From contig NZ_SJNT01000012.1 in NCBI RefSeq assembly GCF_004331035.1, positions 41,082 through 105,081 of the forward strand: a DNA stretch of 64,000 nt. Reading direction: 5' to 3'. A program made the translations under genes and the position numbers. The notes beneath the pieces were generated by a model that saw nothing but the letters and a program-made list of their open reading frames with translations, ran no database searches and was not told the DNA's origin. The DNA is from Acinetobacter sp. ANC 4910 (GTDB taxonomy: Bacteria > Pseudomonadota > Gammaproteobacteria > Pseudomonadales > Moraxellaceae). Of this stretch, positions 28,076 to 37,904 are shown piece by piece (positions within the stretch are counted from its first letter, which is position 1; the number at the start of each line of letters is the position of its first letter).

Positions 28076-28890
28076 GGACTTTGATCTCTTTCTTGATCCT
28101 TTTTAGCTAGAGGGCAACTGCTGCAATATTCACGTTTGGATTCAGGGAGTTGAAAATAAAAACAGCACTTTTTCCTTAGGTAACTTCCACTGTTTAACTT
28201 TCGTTTTTGTTCCAACAAAAGAAATGGATTTTGTTTTAAGCCAAAATATTCAGCGGATAAATTTGATAAGAATTGGCGTTGCTGCAAAATTTTTGTCAAA
28301 GTCTGTTGAGATGCATCTTGTTTCTGCATCAGATCATAGAACTGTAAAATCCTGAGCGCTGTGTTTTCCCAAAGCAAAAACTTCTGTACTTTGGCAACTT
28401 TACTCATGACCTCAAACACTTGACTTAAATCATTAAAAATCCTCAGCATGGTTGCTTTATAGGTTTTCTGTTGTGTCCACCACGTATCCCTTTTTAAAAA
28501 AGTGGGTTTAATATTTAAATGACGGTCCCAATACCATGTCGATGTTATTTGCACTGAAAGCGCAGACAATTCCCAAGGTAAACTCACCTGTTCCGTTAAT
28601 AATGCGTATAAATAAGGGAACAACAGTGGAACTGCCCAATATTTCATAAACATTGAACCTGAACAGGTTAAGTTAACAGCCTGTATCCGTGTTGAAAATT
28701 CGGTGAGCACCTTTAAACACTGCTCAGGATCTAATAGATCGGCAAAACTATCTGCATCGTACATATGCAAATTGATTTGAATATTGAGCCTTTCAGCCAA
28801 AATATGCTTGGCTTGAGAAAGACCCAATGATTCAAATTCAGGCTCTGAGACAACATTCACGACAGAGATATGGGAACGCACGCTATACAA
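28060..28890 (-). CDS. FhuF-like ferric siderophore reductase
   Basis: 276 residues of the FhuF/IucA-associated ferric reductase family, which reduces iron in hydroxamate siderophores and so releases it in the cytoplasm. The C-terminal [2Fe-2S]-type cysteine motif is C242-C243-x12-C256-x2-C259. The start is uncertain: TTG at 28890, GTG at 28881 and further GTG codons are in frame. An ATG over the preceding gene's stop is in another frame. It sits immediately after the third synthetase and overlaps the RraA-like gene. Confidence 0.85.
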   Translation of the reverse strand: MYSVRSHISVVNVVSEPEFESLGLSQAKHILAERLNIQINLHMYDADSFADLLDPEQCLKVLTEFSTRIQAVNLTCSGSMFMKYWAVPLLFPYLYALLTEQVSLPWELSALSVQITSTWYWDRHLNIKPTFLKRDTWWTQQKTYKATMLRIFNDLSQVFEVMSKVAKVQKFLLWENTALRILQFYDLMQKQDASQQTLTKILQQRQFLSNLSAEYFGLKQNPFLLLEQKRKLNSGSYLRKKCCFYFQLPESKREYCSSCPLAKKDQERDQSPCQIN

Positions 28891-28896
28891 ACCTGT

Positions 28897-30825
28897 TCAA
28901 TCATGCTTTTCAGCAGTCTGTAACTTCTTGAATAAATTGCAGGTTTGGCCCATACGACTTGGCATGCTTCCAGTTCGATTATTTTGCTCGAGTAAAGGGC
29001 GAATAAGCTGTTTATATGGCCAATGCTCTTTTTCAAATAAAATATGCTGTAAGGCTGAACGGGCTTCATCACTGAATGGCACGGCATTTAGAGCCTCCTG
29101 CAACGCTTGAGCCAAAATCTGCCATAACTCGAATGTATTGAGCTGATAATATTCAGCAACTGACTCCAGTATGCTGGCTAAATTAACTTGTATTCCTAAG
29201 GTCTGTAGGTACAAAATAAGATCTTCTATCGAATCATGATAAAGCGTGATTCTGAAATCATGTGGGCTTAAATACTGCGGATCTTCCAAACCCTGTTGTT
29301 GTAGCCAAGGTAAATAAATGCGTAATGAGTCATGATCACGTAACATAAACCCAGCAAACTGACCCTGTTTGAGTACAATACAAATATTCTGACCATGAAT
29401 TTCCCCCATTAACCCCAGATGGAAGAGCCTTAAATTCACGTCAAAAAAATCTCGACACAACATCTTGAAAGTCGCAACAATATTTTCTTTGGTCGACTGA
29501 AGCTTTTGCGCGTTTAAAATAAACTCAAATGGATATATTTCTCCCGCTAAACATTGTCCTAAACTGGCCATCGGAATAATTTGGTAAGGTTGTTGTAAGA
29601 GTTCAGCAGGAATACGGCGCCGTTGTACCGCTAAATGCATGGGCTGCTCATCAAATAAGGTCAAATTATCTGGAGTTAAATTTTCAGGCTGATGGGGTAA
29701 ATATGCCCACCACTGATTTTCATCACACAACCATAAACGCGTGTTTAAAACCTCATCCAGTTTCTTTGCATCTTGCAACAGCTTTTGGTTTTTTTGCCCA
29801 TTGATCATTTTCACAATCGGCAAAAAACGCAGTGAACCCAAAGACTTCACGGCCAAAGGCAGCTTTAGACTGTCCTGTGGTTTTGAGGCTGATAATAAGC
29901 TTCTTAAGGACGAACTCGCATACATTTCGGTAGATTGAAATTCCAATGGAATCATCACGCCATCTGCCAATTCTTGAGCAAATTTCTCCGACAAAATATG
30001 CTTAAATTGCCAAATATGCATCGGTAAAACCAAAAACTCATCACCGATTTCTTTTTGCTTTAATTCCTGCGCTAAGGCTGTATATTGCTCATGATCTAAA
30101 AAAATTTTAGCGGGTTGCTGGGTTTCAATCTGCGTTACCGCCTGACCATAGACCAGTTTTTCTTTTTTAACTGCGACCCAACACAAAGGAATAGGCTGAG
30201 AAAACTCTGGGCTAAATTGCAGATACTCCTCTGCCGAAAAACCATCTTTTAATTTGGCCAGCGGATGATATGGACGGTCCCTGAGTCCAGCATATTGTTC
30301 AAGTTGAATAAACAATTCGGCAGGACAATCTAAACCCCATGTTTCGGTATTAATCTGATGCTGTGCAGTGAGCTGACTTTGCATCATGGTCAGTTGCAGA
30401 TCATCTCTAAATGTTTCTAACTTTGCAGTTTCACAGTGAGAAAAGTAGCCAAAACGCTGCATCACATCAAAAAAATCTAATGCGCTTAATGCGCGTAATT
30501 GATAATTTTGATCTGCTTGAATCCATACTTGGTAAGCAGGCATATGCGGTTGAATAACCCAATCCTGTTGAATTGCCTGCTGTAACGGGAGAACCATAAA
30601 TTCCGAAAAATCGGCGTGAAATAAAAGTGCGAAAGAGGTTTGATCTAAATACGTCTCGAACAAAGCATTGAAATTCTGCTCAAAACGATCTTTTAACAGT
30701 GCCAATGCTTGTGGCTTAGTAAAAATGACATGCTCTGGAATATAACCTTCCACCAAAAAACTATTCACCAAATCCACCAAAATCATTTGGGTCGTTACGG
30801 TTGGTGAAAACAACATCGTATTCAT
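28897..30825 (-). CDS. IucA/IucC-family NIS synthetase (third, divergent)
   Basis: 642-residue NRPS-independent siderophore synthetase that would condense citrate or a citryl intermediate with a hydroxamate amine using ATP. IucA/IucC N-terminal half and FhuF-like C-terminal part are present, with G-E-I-H-G-Q-N and L-R-D-H-D-S-L-R. The usual G-H-P-x-H-P...K-x-R-x-G substrate/ATP segment is altered to D-R-P-Y-H-P...K-L-K-D-G, so it is diverged from its two neighbours. GAGGG precedes the ATG, 2 bp after the second synthetase gene. Confidence 0.9.
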   Translation of the reverse strand: MNTMLFSPTVTTQMILVDLVNSFLVEGYIPEHVIFTKPQALALLKDRFEQNFNALFETYLDQTSFALLFHADFSEFMVLPLQQAIQQDWVIQPHMPAYQVWIQADQNYQLRALSALDFFDVMQRFGYFSHCETAKLETFRDDLQLTMMQSQLTAQHQINTETWGLDCPAELFIQLEQYAGLRDRPYHPLAKLKDGFSAEEYLQFSPEFSQPIPLCWVAVKKEKLVYGQAVTQIETQQPAKIFLDHEQYTALAQELKQKEIGDEFLVLPMHIWQFKHILSEKFAQELADGVMIPLEFQSTEMYASSSLRSLLSASKPQDSLKLPLAVKSLGSLRFLPIVKMINGQKNQKLLQDAKKLDEVLNTRLWLCDENQWWAYLPHQPENLTPDNLTLFDEQPMHLAVQRRRIPAELLQQPYQIIPMASLGQCLAGEIYPFEFILNAQKLQSTKENIVATFKMLCRDFFDVNLRLFHLGLMGEIHGQNICIVLKQGQFAGFMLRDHDSLRIYLPWLQQQGLEDPQYLSPHDFRITLYHDSIEDLILYLQTLGIQVNLASILESVAEYYQLNTFELWQILAQALQEALNAVPFSDEARSALQHILFEKEHWPYKQLIRPLLEQNNRTGSMPSRMGQTCNLFKKLQTAEKHD

Positions 30826-30827
30826 TT

Positions 30828-32678
30828 TTAACCCTCTTGAGCAGTTGGTTTGCGGAACTGATAAAGTGGATTATTCACCAGACGAAGTTGCACCTCGCCA
30901 TCTCCAAACAAACGTCTTTTGGTTAAAGATTCAATGCAGAACTGTGCTGCAAACACATCAAATTTTTCATATCTATTTTGATGTTCAGGATTTTGTTGTT
31001 GGAAATGATGAATGATGTTGGCCGCAATTTGCCAAAATTGTTGTTCAGGAAAATTGATTTTCTGCTGTAATGTCATCGCAATATCGCTTAAAGCAACGAA
31101 AAATAGGCAGGCACAACTAAAATCTCGTACAGCATTTAAATCATCGGTCAAAATAAATGACATGCGATTGGCTTTTGCATGTTCTGCGGGTAAGGCATGT
31201 AATTGAGGATATTCATGAGGATGAGTTAAATGTTCTGGACTAAAGCGAACACCATCGTGAAAATCTTTCAAAATAATTCGCGTAGGCCAGCCATTTTTAT
31301 GCACTAAAATAATATTTTGACCATGCGATTCCGAGCCAATACCTTCTGCATGTAATAGAAATAAAATCGGTTGAATCACCACAGAAAGGAATTGTGTAAG
31401 CCACGCTTCCGTACCATATTTTTCTAGCCACGGTTGAATAAGCAACTGCCCATCACATTGAACATGACTGACGCCATTGAGTGGAATAGCATCTTCTTCT
31501 GGCTTTAAGTAAGCGTGAACACTTTCACGCCACAAACTCCCAATCGTGCCATAGGCTTGTTTGGCGTGTGACGTAGGTAATTTGCTAAAATCAACCGCAG
31601 TGGCATGCACTTCTCTTAAAATTGCAAAATCTAAAGACTTTGCCAGTTCACTATTTTCGATTAAACGCTGTAACCAATCCGTAATTAACGGACCATTCAT
31701 TGCAGCATGTGCCGCTAAAATGCGTGAACTGGAAGTATTGGTTAAACTCATTGCAAGTTTAATATAGGGCTTTTCTGGATGCTGTAAATTGGTCAAAGTT
31801 CTTAAGGATTGTTGCGCTATGTACGCATCACTTCCGTGACCTAAATAGACAATTTTTTGTTTCGCAATTTCTTCAAAGAATGTATGAACCAGCGTATTTT
31901 CCCATTGCCAAGGATGTACGGGTAGCCAGGTATATTCGCTGGTATTTAAATCCTGAGCGCTCAAAGTTTGATCAAACAGCGCTTGATCTTGCTCAGTTAA
32001 TTGTTGCTGTAAAAACTGTTCCGCATGAATAGACTTCGAGGCATTTTCTGAAAGCAAGGAATGATGGATGGCTAACCATACCAAGTGGATCGGCTGTGCG
32101 TATTCCACACCATATTTCAGGTTGTCCTGTAAGCTAAAACCAACACGTGACTTGTAACAAGGATGATAAGGATGACCATCCATTAAATATGTTTCTAGAA
32201 CATCATAATTGTACTGTGTCGCAGGAAGTTGAAATTGGTTTTGACAGTGTTGCGATTGCACATCATGAATAAATGTCCGTTTTAATTCATAAATGAAATC
32301 TTCCAATTTAGCTGCGTTTGGAATCGCACGGACAATTTCCTCAATCACCTGATTTAATTGTGCCGCTGACTGTTGTCCCGCATGGTCTTGACGAATCACC
32401 TCTTGTTCATCCAAACGGACTAAACCAAAGCTCAGATAGTGCTTGCCTGCTGCACGGTACTGAATTTCTTTTTGATTTTGATCGAATGCTTGGATGATAA
32501 ATACGTCATTTTCAAATTTTGCATCAATCACTTCTTCAAAAATTAAAGCCTGAAGCAATTGTTTGATGACACGTTGTTCTACTTTGTTCATTGCAGTTTG
32601 ATCGGGTTGTTGCCAAGCTAAAGTTGCGACATAAGAGGCATTGTTTTTGTTCGTTAATGTGGGATGTAAATGACCCAT
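30828..32678 (-). CDS. IucA/IucC-family NIS synthetase (second)
   Basis: NIS synthetase of 616 residues from the ATG at 32678, which has AAGGA at ideal spacing. The frame extends to 32744, overlapping the MFS gene by 43 bp, and ATG 32693 is also possible. Conserved segments: G-H-P-Y-H-P-C-Y-K-S-R-V-G-F, L-P-V-H-P-W-Q-W, S-E-S-H-G-Q-N and K-D-F-H-D-G-V-R-F, all intact. It should catalyse one of the two amide-forming steps on citrate. Located between the exporter and the third synthetase. Confidence 0.92.
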   Translation of the reverse strand: MGHLHPTLTNKNNASYVATLAWQQPDQTAMNKVEQRVIKQLLQALIFEEVIDAKFENDVFIIQAFDQNQKEIQYRAAGKHYLSFGLVRLDEQEVIRQDHAGQQSAAQLNQVIEEIVRAIPNAAKLEDFIYELKRTFIHDVQSQHCQNQFQLPATQYNYDVLETYLMDGHPYHPCYKSRVGFSLQDNLKYGVEYAQPIHLVWLAIHHSLLSENASKSIHAEQFLQQQLTEQDQALFDQTLSAQDLNTSEYTWLPVHPWQWENTLVHTFFEEIAKQKIVYLGHGSDAYIAQQSLRTLTNLQHPEKPYIKLAMSLTNTSSSRILAAHAAMNGPLITDWLQRLIENSELAKSLDFAILREVHATAVDFSKLPTSHAKQAYGTIGSLWRESVHAYLKPEEDAIPLNGVSHVQCDGQLLIQPWLEKYGTEAWLTQFLSVVIQPILFLLHAEGIGSESHGQNIILVHKNGWPTRIILKDFHDGVRFSPEHLTHPHEYPQLHALPAEHAKANRMSFILTDDLNAVRDFSCACLFFVALSDIAMTLQQKINFPEQQFWQIAANIIHHFQQQNPEHQNRYEKFDVFAAQFCIESLTKRRLFGDGEVQLRLVNNPLYQFRKPTAQEG

Positions 32679-32701
32679 AACCGATTCCTTCATATTAAAT
32701 T

Positions 32702-34138
32702 TTAAATGTGTATATGTTGCTGTTTTTGATGTGGAAACTTCCATGCAAAAGGCAGTGCCAAGAGCGTTATGCAGGCGCAGAAGAAAAATAGCTCTTGAAT
32801 GACGTGCCTTTGTACGATGGCTAATTCAGGACTTTCTAAGAAATTTTGCGTGTGTATTTGCAAATAAAGTGCAGCAATCACAACTGCAATTGCAGCGCAA
32901 AGCCTACGCAATAAGTTATTTACCGCCGCACCATGTGTCACAAGTTCTGGATTGGGTAAATGATTCAGTCCTGCTGTGGTCGCAGGCATATAAGACAAGC
33001 CAAACCCCAAACCATGCATCACCATGCAGAGCATTAATAAGACGATAGAGTGATTAGTTGCCAACCCTAAGCCGACAAAGGATATTGCGGTCAGTACGAT
33101 ACCGACACTTAACAGCCGTTTTGCCCCATGCTGATCTAGATAGCGACCAGCACGTTTACTACACAAGCTGGTGGTTAAGGCACTACTCATCAGTAACAGC
33201 CCTGACCACAGTGGACTTAACTGCAAACTATTTTGAATGAGTAAAGGAATCAAAAATAAGCTCAAAAATAAGCCGATGGTATGCACAACCGATAACATCA
33301 AACTGTAATTAAACTCACGACTTTGAAATAAAGACCAAGTAATAATGGCATCTGGCTTTTTTCGGCTAGCCCAAAAAAATCCAAACCCTGCAAAACCACT
33401 CAGTCCCAATAACCACCAGAACGTAGGCTGATAGACATCCTGCAATTGTTGAATGAGACTTAAAGCCAACAGCAAGCAAATAATGAAAATTGACAATAAT
33501 CCAAAACCAAGCCAGTCAAATTTTAAATTCTGAATGGCGGGTTGCCGAGGCAGATAAAACCACCCCATGATTAAAGCAATAATTGCCAATGGTACATTTA
33601 ATAAAAATAAGGCATGCCAACTGGATACAGCGAGCATCAATGCACCTAACATTGGACCACAGGCTAAGGTCAGCATAATCATTGCTCCCCATAGCCCCGT
33701 TGCGGCACCCCTCTGTTCTTTCGGCGTAACTGAAAAAATAATTCCCAATGACAAAGGAATCATCAGCCCACTGGCAAATCCTTGTAAGGCTCGGACTGTT
33801 AACACGGTCTCAAATTGCGAAGCGAAGGCCCCGAAAATCGAGCTCAACATAAAAAGACTTAATGCAGCTAAATACACACGATGCTTACCCCAACGCTGAC
33901 TGAGAAAACCAGTCAGCAGCAAGCTTAGACTCATGGTTAAAAGGAAAATTACCATGACCCAACTTACTGTTGCTTCAGCAATTTGGAAATCTTGCATCAG
34001 TTGAGGAATAGCAGGATTAAAACTGCTGTTATTAATACTTACTGTACCTGTACCCAGCATCACTGAAAGCATGACGCAACGTTGCGACAGCAAAGCATCA
34101 GAAGTCGCGAGAGAATCTAACTTTGACATTTCAGCCAT
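32702..34138 (-). CDS. MFS transporter (DHA2-like), probable siderophore exporter
   Basis: 478-residue, roughly 14-helix major facilitator with hydrophobic segments from about residue 20 to 470. MFS signatures: R-W-G-K-H-R in the first cytoplasmic loop and G-R-Y-L-D-Q-H-G-A-K-R in a later one. Set between the N-monooxygenase and second synthetase with 14 bp and 23 bp gaps, so it belongs to the siderophore operon, and the most economical role is export of the finished siderophore. Confidence 0.88.
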   Translation of the reverse strand: MAEMSKLDSLATSDALLSQRCVMLSVMLGTGTVSINNSSFNPAIPQLMQDFQIAEATVSWVMVIFLLTMSLSLLLTGFLSQRWGKHRVYLAALSLFMLSSIFGAFASQFETVLTVRALQGFASGLMIPLSLGIIFSVTPKEQRGAATGLWGAMIMLTLACGPMLGALMLAVSSWHALFLLNVPLAIIALIMGWFYLPRQPAIQNLKFDWLGFGLLSIFIICLLLALSLIQQLQDVYQPTFWWLLGLSGFAGFGFFWASRKKPDAIITWSLFQSREFNYSLMLSVVHTIGLFLSLFLIPLLIQNSLQLSPLWSGLLLMSSALTTSLCSKRAGRYLDQHGAKRLLSVGIVLTAISFVGLGLATNHSIVLLMLCMVMHGLGFGLSYMPATTAGLNHLPNPELVTHGAAVNNLLRRLCAAIAVVIAALYLQIHTQNFLESPELAIVQRHVIQELFFFCACITLLALPFAWKFPHQKQQHIHI

Positions 34139-34152
34139 GCCTATTCCCAGCC

Positions 34153-35559
34153 CTACTTCATCAAATATTCAGGATAGTGATCCGCAGCTTTTCTTGAAAT
34201 CTGCGATGACATCACATCCGTACGAGCATGAGTTTTAGATATCGCACTCTTCATAAATGGACGTTCAGATTCTTGGTAGTGAAAATCCTGAAAACTTTGT
34301 CGCCCTTCAATATTGAAATAGGACTCACCCAAAATCTGATTGGCAATTTTTGCAGAACGAAAAGCCCCTAATCCGAGGTCAGGTGTACCCACGCCATGAT
34401 GTCGCAAATCAGTATTCTGAATATAAATTTTGCCTTCACCGTGATAGTTCAGTTGATGATGTTCATTGATCTCCCAATGATGTTGTCCATCTAGGGGAAT
34501 ATCACGACTCAGCTTCGTTAAAAAGTCTAACGAAGGATATTGATAACCCGTTGCCGCAATCACCATGCTGGCTTGAAGGTTTAAAACTTGCTGTTTCTGG
34601 GTTTGGAAAAATTTCAGTTGAATATTTCTTTCGTTGATTATTTCTGCATTTTCAAGCTGATGATGTCCTGCAATCGTGACATGTATCTCTGCATCTCCAA
34701 TGCTACGCTGATATAAGCGCTCATAAATATCACGAATGGTTTTAGCACTAATGCCTTTATATAAATTTGCCTGTGTCACAGGTAAAGTATCTTTGAGTTT
34801 TTTAGGCAAGTGATAAAAATAAGACATATAGTCTGGGCTAAAACTTTCCAAACCGAGTGGCGTATTTTCCATCGGGAAAAACCCAGCCGAACGCGTCAGC
34901 CAATATAAATGAAATTGTGATTTACCCGTTTCAGGATGTATCTGCTTATCAAATAAATCTATGAATATCTCAGCGGCAGACTGACCTGAACCAATCAGAA
35001 CTACATTTCCTGATAAATGATCCTTGCACTGATCGATATAATTTGATGAATGTATACACTGCTGTGTCTGCTCAGCCACCCGCTGTAACGGTTGCGGTAA
35101 CTTAGGTATAGTGCCTGTACCTAAGACCAACTTTTGGGTTTGTTGAACCGACAGACGACCTTTATGCTCAGTAATCACCTGAAAACCACCTGAAATAGGT
35201 GCAATATCTGTTACGCGGCTTGCAAACTGTAAATTACGTAATTGTTTGACCACCCACTGACAATAGTGATTGTATTCTTGCCGTGGAATATACATATTTT
35301 CCCGAAAATAAAACTTATATAAACGCTGATGTGCTTTTAAATAATTCAGAAAACTATAGGGGCTGGTCGGTTCGACCAAACTGACCAAGTCTGCCATGAA
35401 GGGAACTTGCATCATCGCATTCGGCAACTGTATTCCTGCATGCCAGTCAAACTCATGCCGCTTATCCACAAATTGATATTTGAGTGAAGCATGTTGATTG
35501 AGCAATGCAGCCAAACTTAAATTAAATGGTCCTAAACCAATACCGATAAAATCAAGCAT
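34153..35559 (-). CDS. Amine N-monooxygenase (IucD/RhbE-like) for siderophore hydroxamates
   Basis: 468-residue flavin monooxygenase that N-hydroxylates a primary amine (lysine, ornithine, or, in acinetoferrin-type pathways, 1,3-diaminopropane). FAD motif G6-I-G-L-G-P11-F-N, NADPH motif G190-S-G-Q-S194-A-A-E, and the C-terminal A-T-G-Y-Q-Y-P. Substrate is not decided by sequence; comparison with acinetoferrin/baumannoferrin clusters points to 1,3-diaminopropane. It overlaps the first synthetase by 8 bp. Confidence 0.92.
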   Translation of the reverse strand: MLDFIGIGLGPFNLSLAALLNQHASLKYQFVDKRHEFDWHAGIQLPNAMMQVPFMADLVSLVEPTSPYSFLNYLKAHQRLYKFYFRENMYIPRQEYNHYCQWVVKQLRNLQFASRVTDIAPISGGFQVITEHKGRLSVQQTQKLVLGTGTIPKLPQPLQRVAEQTQQCIHSSNYIDQCKDHLSGNVVLIGSGQSAAEIFIDLFDKQIHPETGKSQFHLYWLTRSAGFFPMENTPLGLESFSPDYMSYFYHLPKKLKDTLPVTQANLYKGISAKTIRDIYERLYQRSIGDAEIHVTIAGHHQLENAEIINERNIQLKFFQTQKQQVLNLQASMVIAATGYQYPSLDFLTKLSRDIPLDGQHHWEINEHHQLNYHGEGKIYIQNTDLRHHGVGTPDLGLGAFRSAKIANQILGESYFNIEGRQSFQDFHYQESERPFMKSAISKTHARTDVMSSQISRKAADHYPEYLMK

Positions 35560-37342
35560 GTTCAGTCTCCACTACAGTTTGGGCAACATACAATGGGTTT
35601 TTTAAATTGACATAAATCGACTGTTGAGAAATATCCGCTTGTAGCTCGTCTAATTCATACAAGCGCGTCATCAAATTGCCCTTATAAGGGAATGTCGTTT
35701 GATGTAAAACTGTCTTTAACAATTGGCTTTCAGGATATTTTTGATATGCTTGAGTTAAATAAGATTGTAATTTTTCAATCAGTTGCTGTTCTTGAACTAC
35801 CCCCGTTATGCCAATTGCATTAATCAAACCAAATAAGGTATTTCCAATAAAGTAATATCGGAAACGCTCATCCACTAAAGCCTGCGGGCAAACTGCCTGA
35901 CCATCTGTCGCCAAGGTCGGAAAACGTGCCAAAATTTCGTTGGCTAATTCTTGAATATAATAAAAACCTTGATTGTCTCTAAACCAAACATTTTTTGGCA
36001 TTCCATCTTCAAGTTCAATCAGTGTATTTTGCTGATGGGCTTCAAATGCCATACCAAACTCGTGGTACAACTCCATAAGGGGTAAAATTGTAATTTCTAA
36101 AAAGCGCTCGAACCACTGTAAAGCCACATCTGTTTGATTCAATCCAGTTTGCTTTGAAACTTCAGCAAAAATTTGACTAAAACGATTTTTAGATTCAAAC
36201 GGATGATCTTGGCACAACGAAGCGATACAGGTTACATCATCACTTTGCTTGAACGGATTTTCCCGTAGAATACAGATGGTTTCATCCAGAACTTGACCAT
36301 TCACTTTTAATGCAATCCAAGCGGGATCACTGATGGTCTGTAATCGTGGATTACGTTGTCTAAAATCTGCAAGACAGTCATCATTCCATAATTGATAGCT
36401 CAATAAACCACGATGGCACTCTTTATAAAGATTTACCCGAATCGAATTGGTCACAGCCACAGTCATTGAAGCCTTAAACATCCAAGGTGCTTGCTCACTA
36501 TATAAAGTTCGCACGGATGTCGTCGCCTTAACATCCCAACCCAAAGCACCAAAATCAATCAATGCTCCCTCATGTAACAACTGCTGATACCAGTCTTTGT
36601 CTTTTAAATATCTTGCCTGCCACGGATGCAACGGCAGCAACGCGTAATCAGGATACTGCGCCATTTTTTCATAATGATAACTATTAAAGTATGGTGCTAA
36701 ATCTTGTTTTAATTGACTTGGAATCGATAAGTTATGTGCATTATCATGGATGACATAATCTGGATGCACATATAAAAAATGCATTTTGAAAGCGGTCTGA
36801 GTTTCTGGAGAATAACGCTTCCAATCATCTTGCACGAAACCCTGACGGCTCTTTGGTGAAGGATGCATACTATGTCCAAGAACAAGCGCTTGCTCACTTT
36901 GAACAAAGTGTTGCTTCGGCGCAATAACTTCATCCATTTGATCTTTTCGATGAGTTAAAAACTGTTGTAATGCCCGACGGCTTTGAATCCAACACTCCAA
37001 TAAAGATGAGGTATCCAACTGTTTTTCATTATCTTTTAGGGTTAGATTTTCCAATAAATTAGCGGCCAAATTTACAGCACTAATTTTTAAAATTTGATTG
37101 TCTTGCTCAACCCATGGTAAATCAGCCAAACGATGCCGACCCACTTTACTCATATATTCAAGCGGTGCATAAACATATCCAGCAAGGCTATCCAAAGGAA
37201 TACACACCAAAACCTTGCCTTGACCCTGCTCACGTAAATGTTGTGATTGCTCAGCCACAGGAATCAAATGTCCATTTCCTGTTTCTTGTAGATATGAATT
37301 AATTAAATGTTGTAAAGCGATCTTATCCGTAATTGATTTCAT
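35552..37342 (-). CDS. IucA/IucC-family NIS synthetase (first gene of the cluster)
   Basis: NIS synthetase of 596 residues from the ATG at 37342 (a GTG at 37351 would add three). Family segments: G-H-S-M-H-P-S-P-K-S-R-Q-G-F, L-P-L-H-P-W-Q-A-R-Y, A-F-E-A-H-Q-Q-N and F-R-D-N-Q-G-F. The K-S-R-x-G segment is intact. It is the first gene of the run and is preceded by a Fur-box-like site at 37409-37427, so the long operon is expected to be induced by iron starvation. Confidence 0.92.
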   Translation of the reverse strand: MKSITDKIALQHLINSYLQETGNGHLIPVAEQSQHLREQGQGKVLVCIPLDSLAGYVYAPLEYMSKVGRHRLADLPWVEQDNQILKISAVNLAANLLENLTLKDNEKQLDTSSLLECWIQSRRALQQFLTHRKDQMDEVIAPKQHFVQSEQALVLGHSMHPSPKSRQGFVQDDWKRYSPETQTAFKMHFLYVHPDYVIHDNAHNLSIPSQLKQDLAPYFNSYHYEKMAQYPDYALLPLHPWQARYLKDKDWYQQLLHEGALIDFGALGWDVKATTSVRTLYSEQAPWMFKASMTVAVTNSIRVNLYKECHRGLLSYQLWNDDCLADFRQRNPRLQTISDPAWIALKVNGQVLDETICILRENPFKQSDDVTCIASLCQDHPFESKNRFSQIFAEVSKQTGLNQTDVALQWFERFLEITILPLMELYHEFGMAFEAHQQNTLIELEDGMPKNVWFRDNQGFYYIQELANEILARFPTLATDGQAVCPQALVDERFRYYFIGNTLFGLINAIGITGVVQEQQLIEKLQSYLTQAYQKYPESQLLKTVLHQTTFPYKGNLMTRLYELDELQADISQQSIYVNLKNPLYVAQTVVETEHA

Positions 37343-37408
37343 CGTTATCACTTCTATCTATTAAGTAAAAATAGTGTGATGCGTACGATATACCGATCAA
37401 TTTAAAAT

Positions 37409-37427
37409 GTAAATGATAATTACTATT
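37409..37427 (-). promoter_or_regulatory. Fur-box-like site before the siderophore operon
   Basis: About 14 of 19 positions agree with the Fur consensus, centred on TGATAAT. It lies 67 bp upstream of the first synthetase ATG. Confidence 0.6.
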
Positions 37428-37706
37428 AATTACACTATCATTTAAAACAATGCCTATCCTGTCTCAAATATCGTCAATAAGGTGTGTTTATCAATACAAA
37501 ATTGATGATGACAATGGAAAATGTTGTGCAATAGTTTAATGCTGTGTTGTGTTTAACAAGACTTGCTAAGCCCATTTCCACTACGATACATATGACTTTC
37601 AACATAATAATTTCATGAACCTCTGCCATACATAACAGGTATATAACCACCTTAAGCTGAATGATTCTGTACTTTATATTGTGGGTTTATCTTGTATAAA
37701 TACTAA

Positions 37707-37868
37707 ATATCTTCTGAGCTTAGTAAGATTATTTTGATCATCAAATTGAACTCATCACCTCAACTGAAGGCACAGATCAACCGTCGCTTTTCAGTTTTAG
37801 ACTTCACTAGTATCAATAAATTACACAGCCAACTATGCCTAAAGGATGGAGGCATCAATAACGACTAA
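37707..37868 (+). other. Open frame resembling a gene tail
   Basis: A 53-codon plus-strand frame between stops reads as plausible protein (for example S-S-P-Q-L-K-A-Q-I-N-R-R-F-S-V-L-D-F) and ends at TAA 37866-37868, but has no ATG. It may be the 3' remnant of a lost gene. The family is not recognised. Confidence 0.2.
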
Positions 37869-37888
37869 AAGTTAATTTTTTAGTCGTT
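37860..37888. terminator. Palindromic hairpin downstream of the zinc-ribbon frame
   Basis: AACGACTAAAA (37860-37870) and TTTTAGTCGTT (37878-37888) form a perfect 11-bp stem with a 7-nt loop. It follows the end of the zinc-ribbon frame on the minus strand and overlaps the end of the plus-strand open frame, so it may terminate either. Confidence 0.5.
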
Positions 37889-37904
37889 CACCTAAATGTT
37901 GGAA

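Noticed and set aside
28857..29087. ATG at the third synthetase's stop as start of the FhuF-like gene
   Set aside because: The ATG is in a different frame and stops after 15 codons; FhuF-like similarity continues in the frame beginning at TTG 28890 or GTG 28881.
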